12,629 bases of DNA from an uncultured Oscillospiraceae bacterium (GTDB lineage Bacteria; Bacillota; Clostridia; Oscillospirales; Oscillospiraceae): positions 1 to 12,629 of the forward strand of contig CAJUOA010000096.1 in NCBI GenBank assembly GCA_910587785.1. Direction: 5' to 3'. Below are positions 12,178 through 12,629 of this stretch, one piece after another; within the stretch, counting starts at the first letter, position 1, and each line of letters begins with the position of its first letter. A model generated the notes under the pieces. The model did not search any database. It worked only from the letters and a program-made list of their open reading frames with translations, and was not told the DNA's origin. Position numbers and translations under genes: made by a program.

Positions 12178-12629
12178 TTAATACATACCGCCCATATCCC
12201 CGCCGGCGGGAGCCGCAGGCGCGGGAGGCTCGGGCTTGTCGGCCACAAGGGACTCGGTGGTCAGGACCATGGCGGCCACGGAGGCGGCGTTCTCCAGGGC
12301 GGAGCGGGTGACCTTGGCGGGGTCCACGATGCCGGTAGCGATCATGTCCACGTAGGTCTCGTTGTAGGCGTCGAAGCCCATGCCCTTGCCGGCCTTCTTC
12401 ACGTTCTCCAGGACCACGGAGCCGTCCAGGCCGGCGTTGGCGGCGATCTGACGGGTGGGGGCCTCCAGAGCCTTGGCGATGATGCGCACGCCGGTCTTCT
12501 CGTCGCCCTCGACGGTGTTCAGCAGGGCCTCCACAGCGGGGATGGCGTTGACGAACACGGTGCCGCCGCCGGAAACGATGCCCTCCTCGACAGCCGCCTT
12601 GGTGGCGTTGAGGGCGTCCTCGATGCGCA
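12178..12629 (-). CDS. groL: Chaperonin GroEL (Hsp60), C-terminal part
   Basis: The last 150 residues of GroEL, the ring subunit of the ATP-dependent protein-folding chaperonin. The gene enters from beyond the right edge (two bases of a codon, then RIEDALNATKAAVEEGIVSG) and continues GGGTVFVNAIPAV, the conserved equatorial-domain segment with the GGG turn, then ARQIA-like TRQIAANAGLDG, GFDAYNETYVDM, GIVDPAKVTRSALENAASVA and TTESLVADKP. It ends with a short GGDMGGMY tail. The apparent start at 12558 is only an internal GTG codon. GroES and the regulatory elements, if present, lie outside. A strong terminator follows the stop. Confidence 0.98.
   Translation of the reverse strand, partial: RIEDALNATKAAVEEGIVSGGGTVFVNAIPAVEALLNTVEGDEKTGVRIIAKALEAPTRQIAANAGLDGSVVLENVKKAGKGMGFDAYNETYVDMIATGIVDPAKVTRSALENAASVAAMVLTTESLVADKPEPPAPAAPAGGDMGGMY

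Noticed and set aside
11856..12248. Minus-strand frame between groEL and the XRE gene
   Set aside because: It overlaps the groEL 3' end and the terminator, lacks a ribosome binding site and has no recognisable pattern.
1..12629. CRISPR array, intact insertion sequence or riboswitch
   Set aside because: No regularly spaced repeats, no transposase gene and no recognisable riboswitch core were found on reading both strands; small or diverged riboswitches could be missed by eye.

Overview
The window looks like a chromosomal segment from a GC-rich, low-complexity-envelope Firmicute of the Oscillospiraceae type (Flavonifractor, Pseudoflavonifractor or Lawsonibacter would be my guess). The reasons are high third-position GC, strong AGGAGG-type ribosome binding sites before almost every gene, textbook sigma-A promoters, a BceAB-type peptide-resistance transporter and GroEL with a Firmicute-like GGM tail. 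The genus is an inference from style, not from a search. Nearly everything is read from the minus strand; only the flavin reductase (9255-9791), and perhaps a gene remnant near 11.8 kb, read forward.

Layout from left to right. Positions 1-134 hold the 5' part of a tRNA-Gly(TCC) on the minus strand and its promoter. A near-perfect 25-bp palindrome (190-242) separates it from a four-gene minus-strand block: PhoB/OmpR-family response regulator (3681-4373), HAMP histidine kinase (2173-3630), small nucleotidyltransferase-fold protein (1735-2127) and membrane-anchored HtrA/DegP-like protease with a PDZ domain (271-1689). Gaps of 45-50 bp suggest one operon, in which the two-component system probably controls an envelope-quality protease. 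Its promoter (-10 at 4451-4456) has a direct repeat in place of a good -35 box. Next come a secreted protein (4493-5620) with a copper-amine-oxidase-stalk-like N-terminus and what looks like a catalytically dead polysaccharide-deacetylase fold, driven by its own consensus promoter, and a 76-aa two-helix membrane protein (5767-5997).

The centre is a BceAB-type ABC transporter (ATPase 8301-9068, permease 6245-8308, overlapping by 8 bp) followed directly by a 31-aa ORF (6116-6211) with a perfect lipobox. The regulatory region upstream (9069-9254) contains CTTACA-TAGG-TGTAAG, which matches the TNACA-N4-TGTAA consensus described for BceR-type regulators, although no BceRS-type pair lies beside it. 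A divergent flavin reductase shares this region.

The right part holds a translationally coupled pair: an XRE-family regulator with four C-terminal membrane helices (10854-11630) and a lipoprotein of the EreA/ChaN/TIKI-like GExH type (9845-10861). A roughly 400-bp stretch after it contains an apparent fragment of a serine recombinase C-terminus, a large imperfect hairpin and then the groEL terminator. The 3' end of groEL (12178-12629) closes the window.

The best candidates for something undescribed are the lipobox micropeptide attached to the BceAB module and its orphan BceR-like operator, the dead deacetylase-like secreted protein, and the coupled membrane-XRE/GExH-lipoprotein pair.
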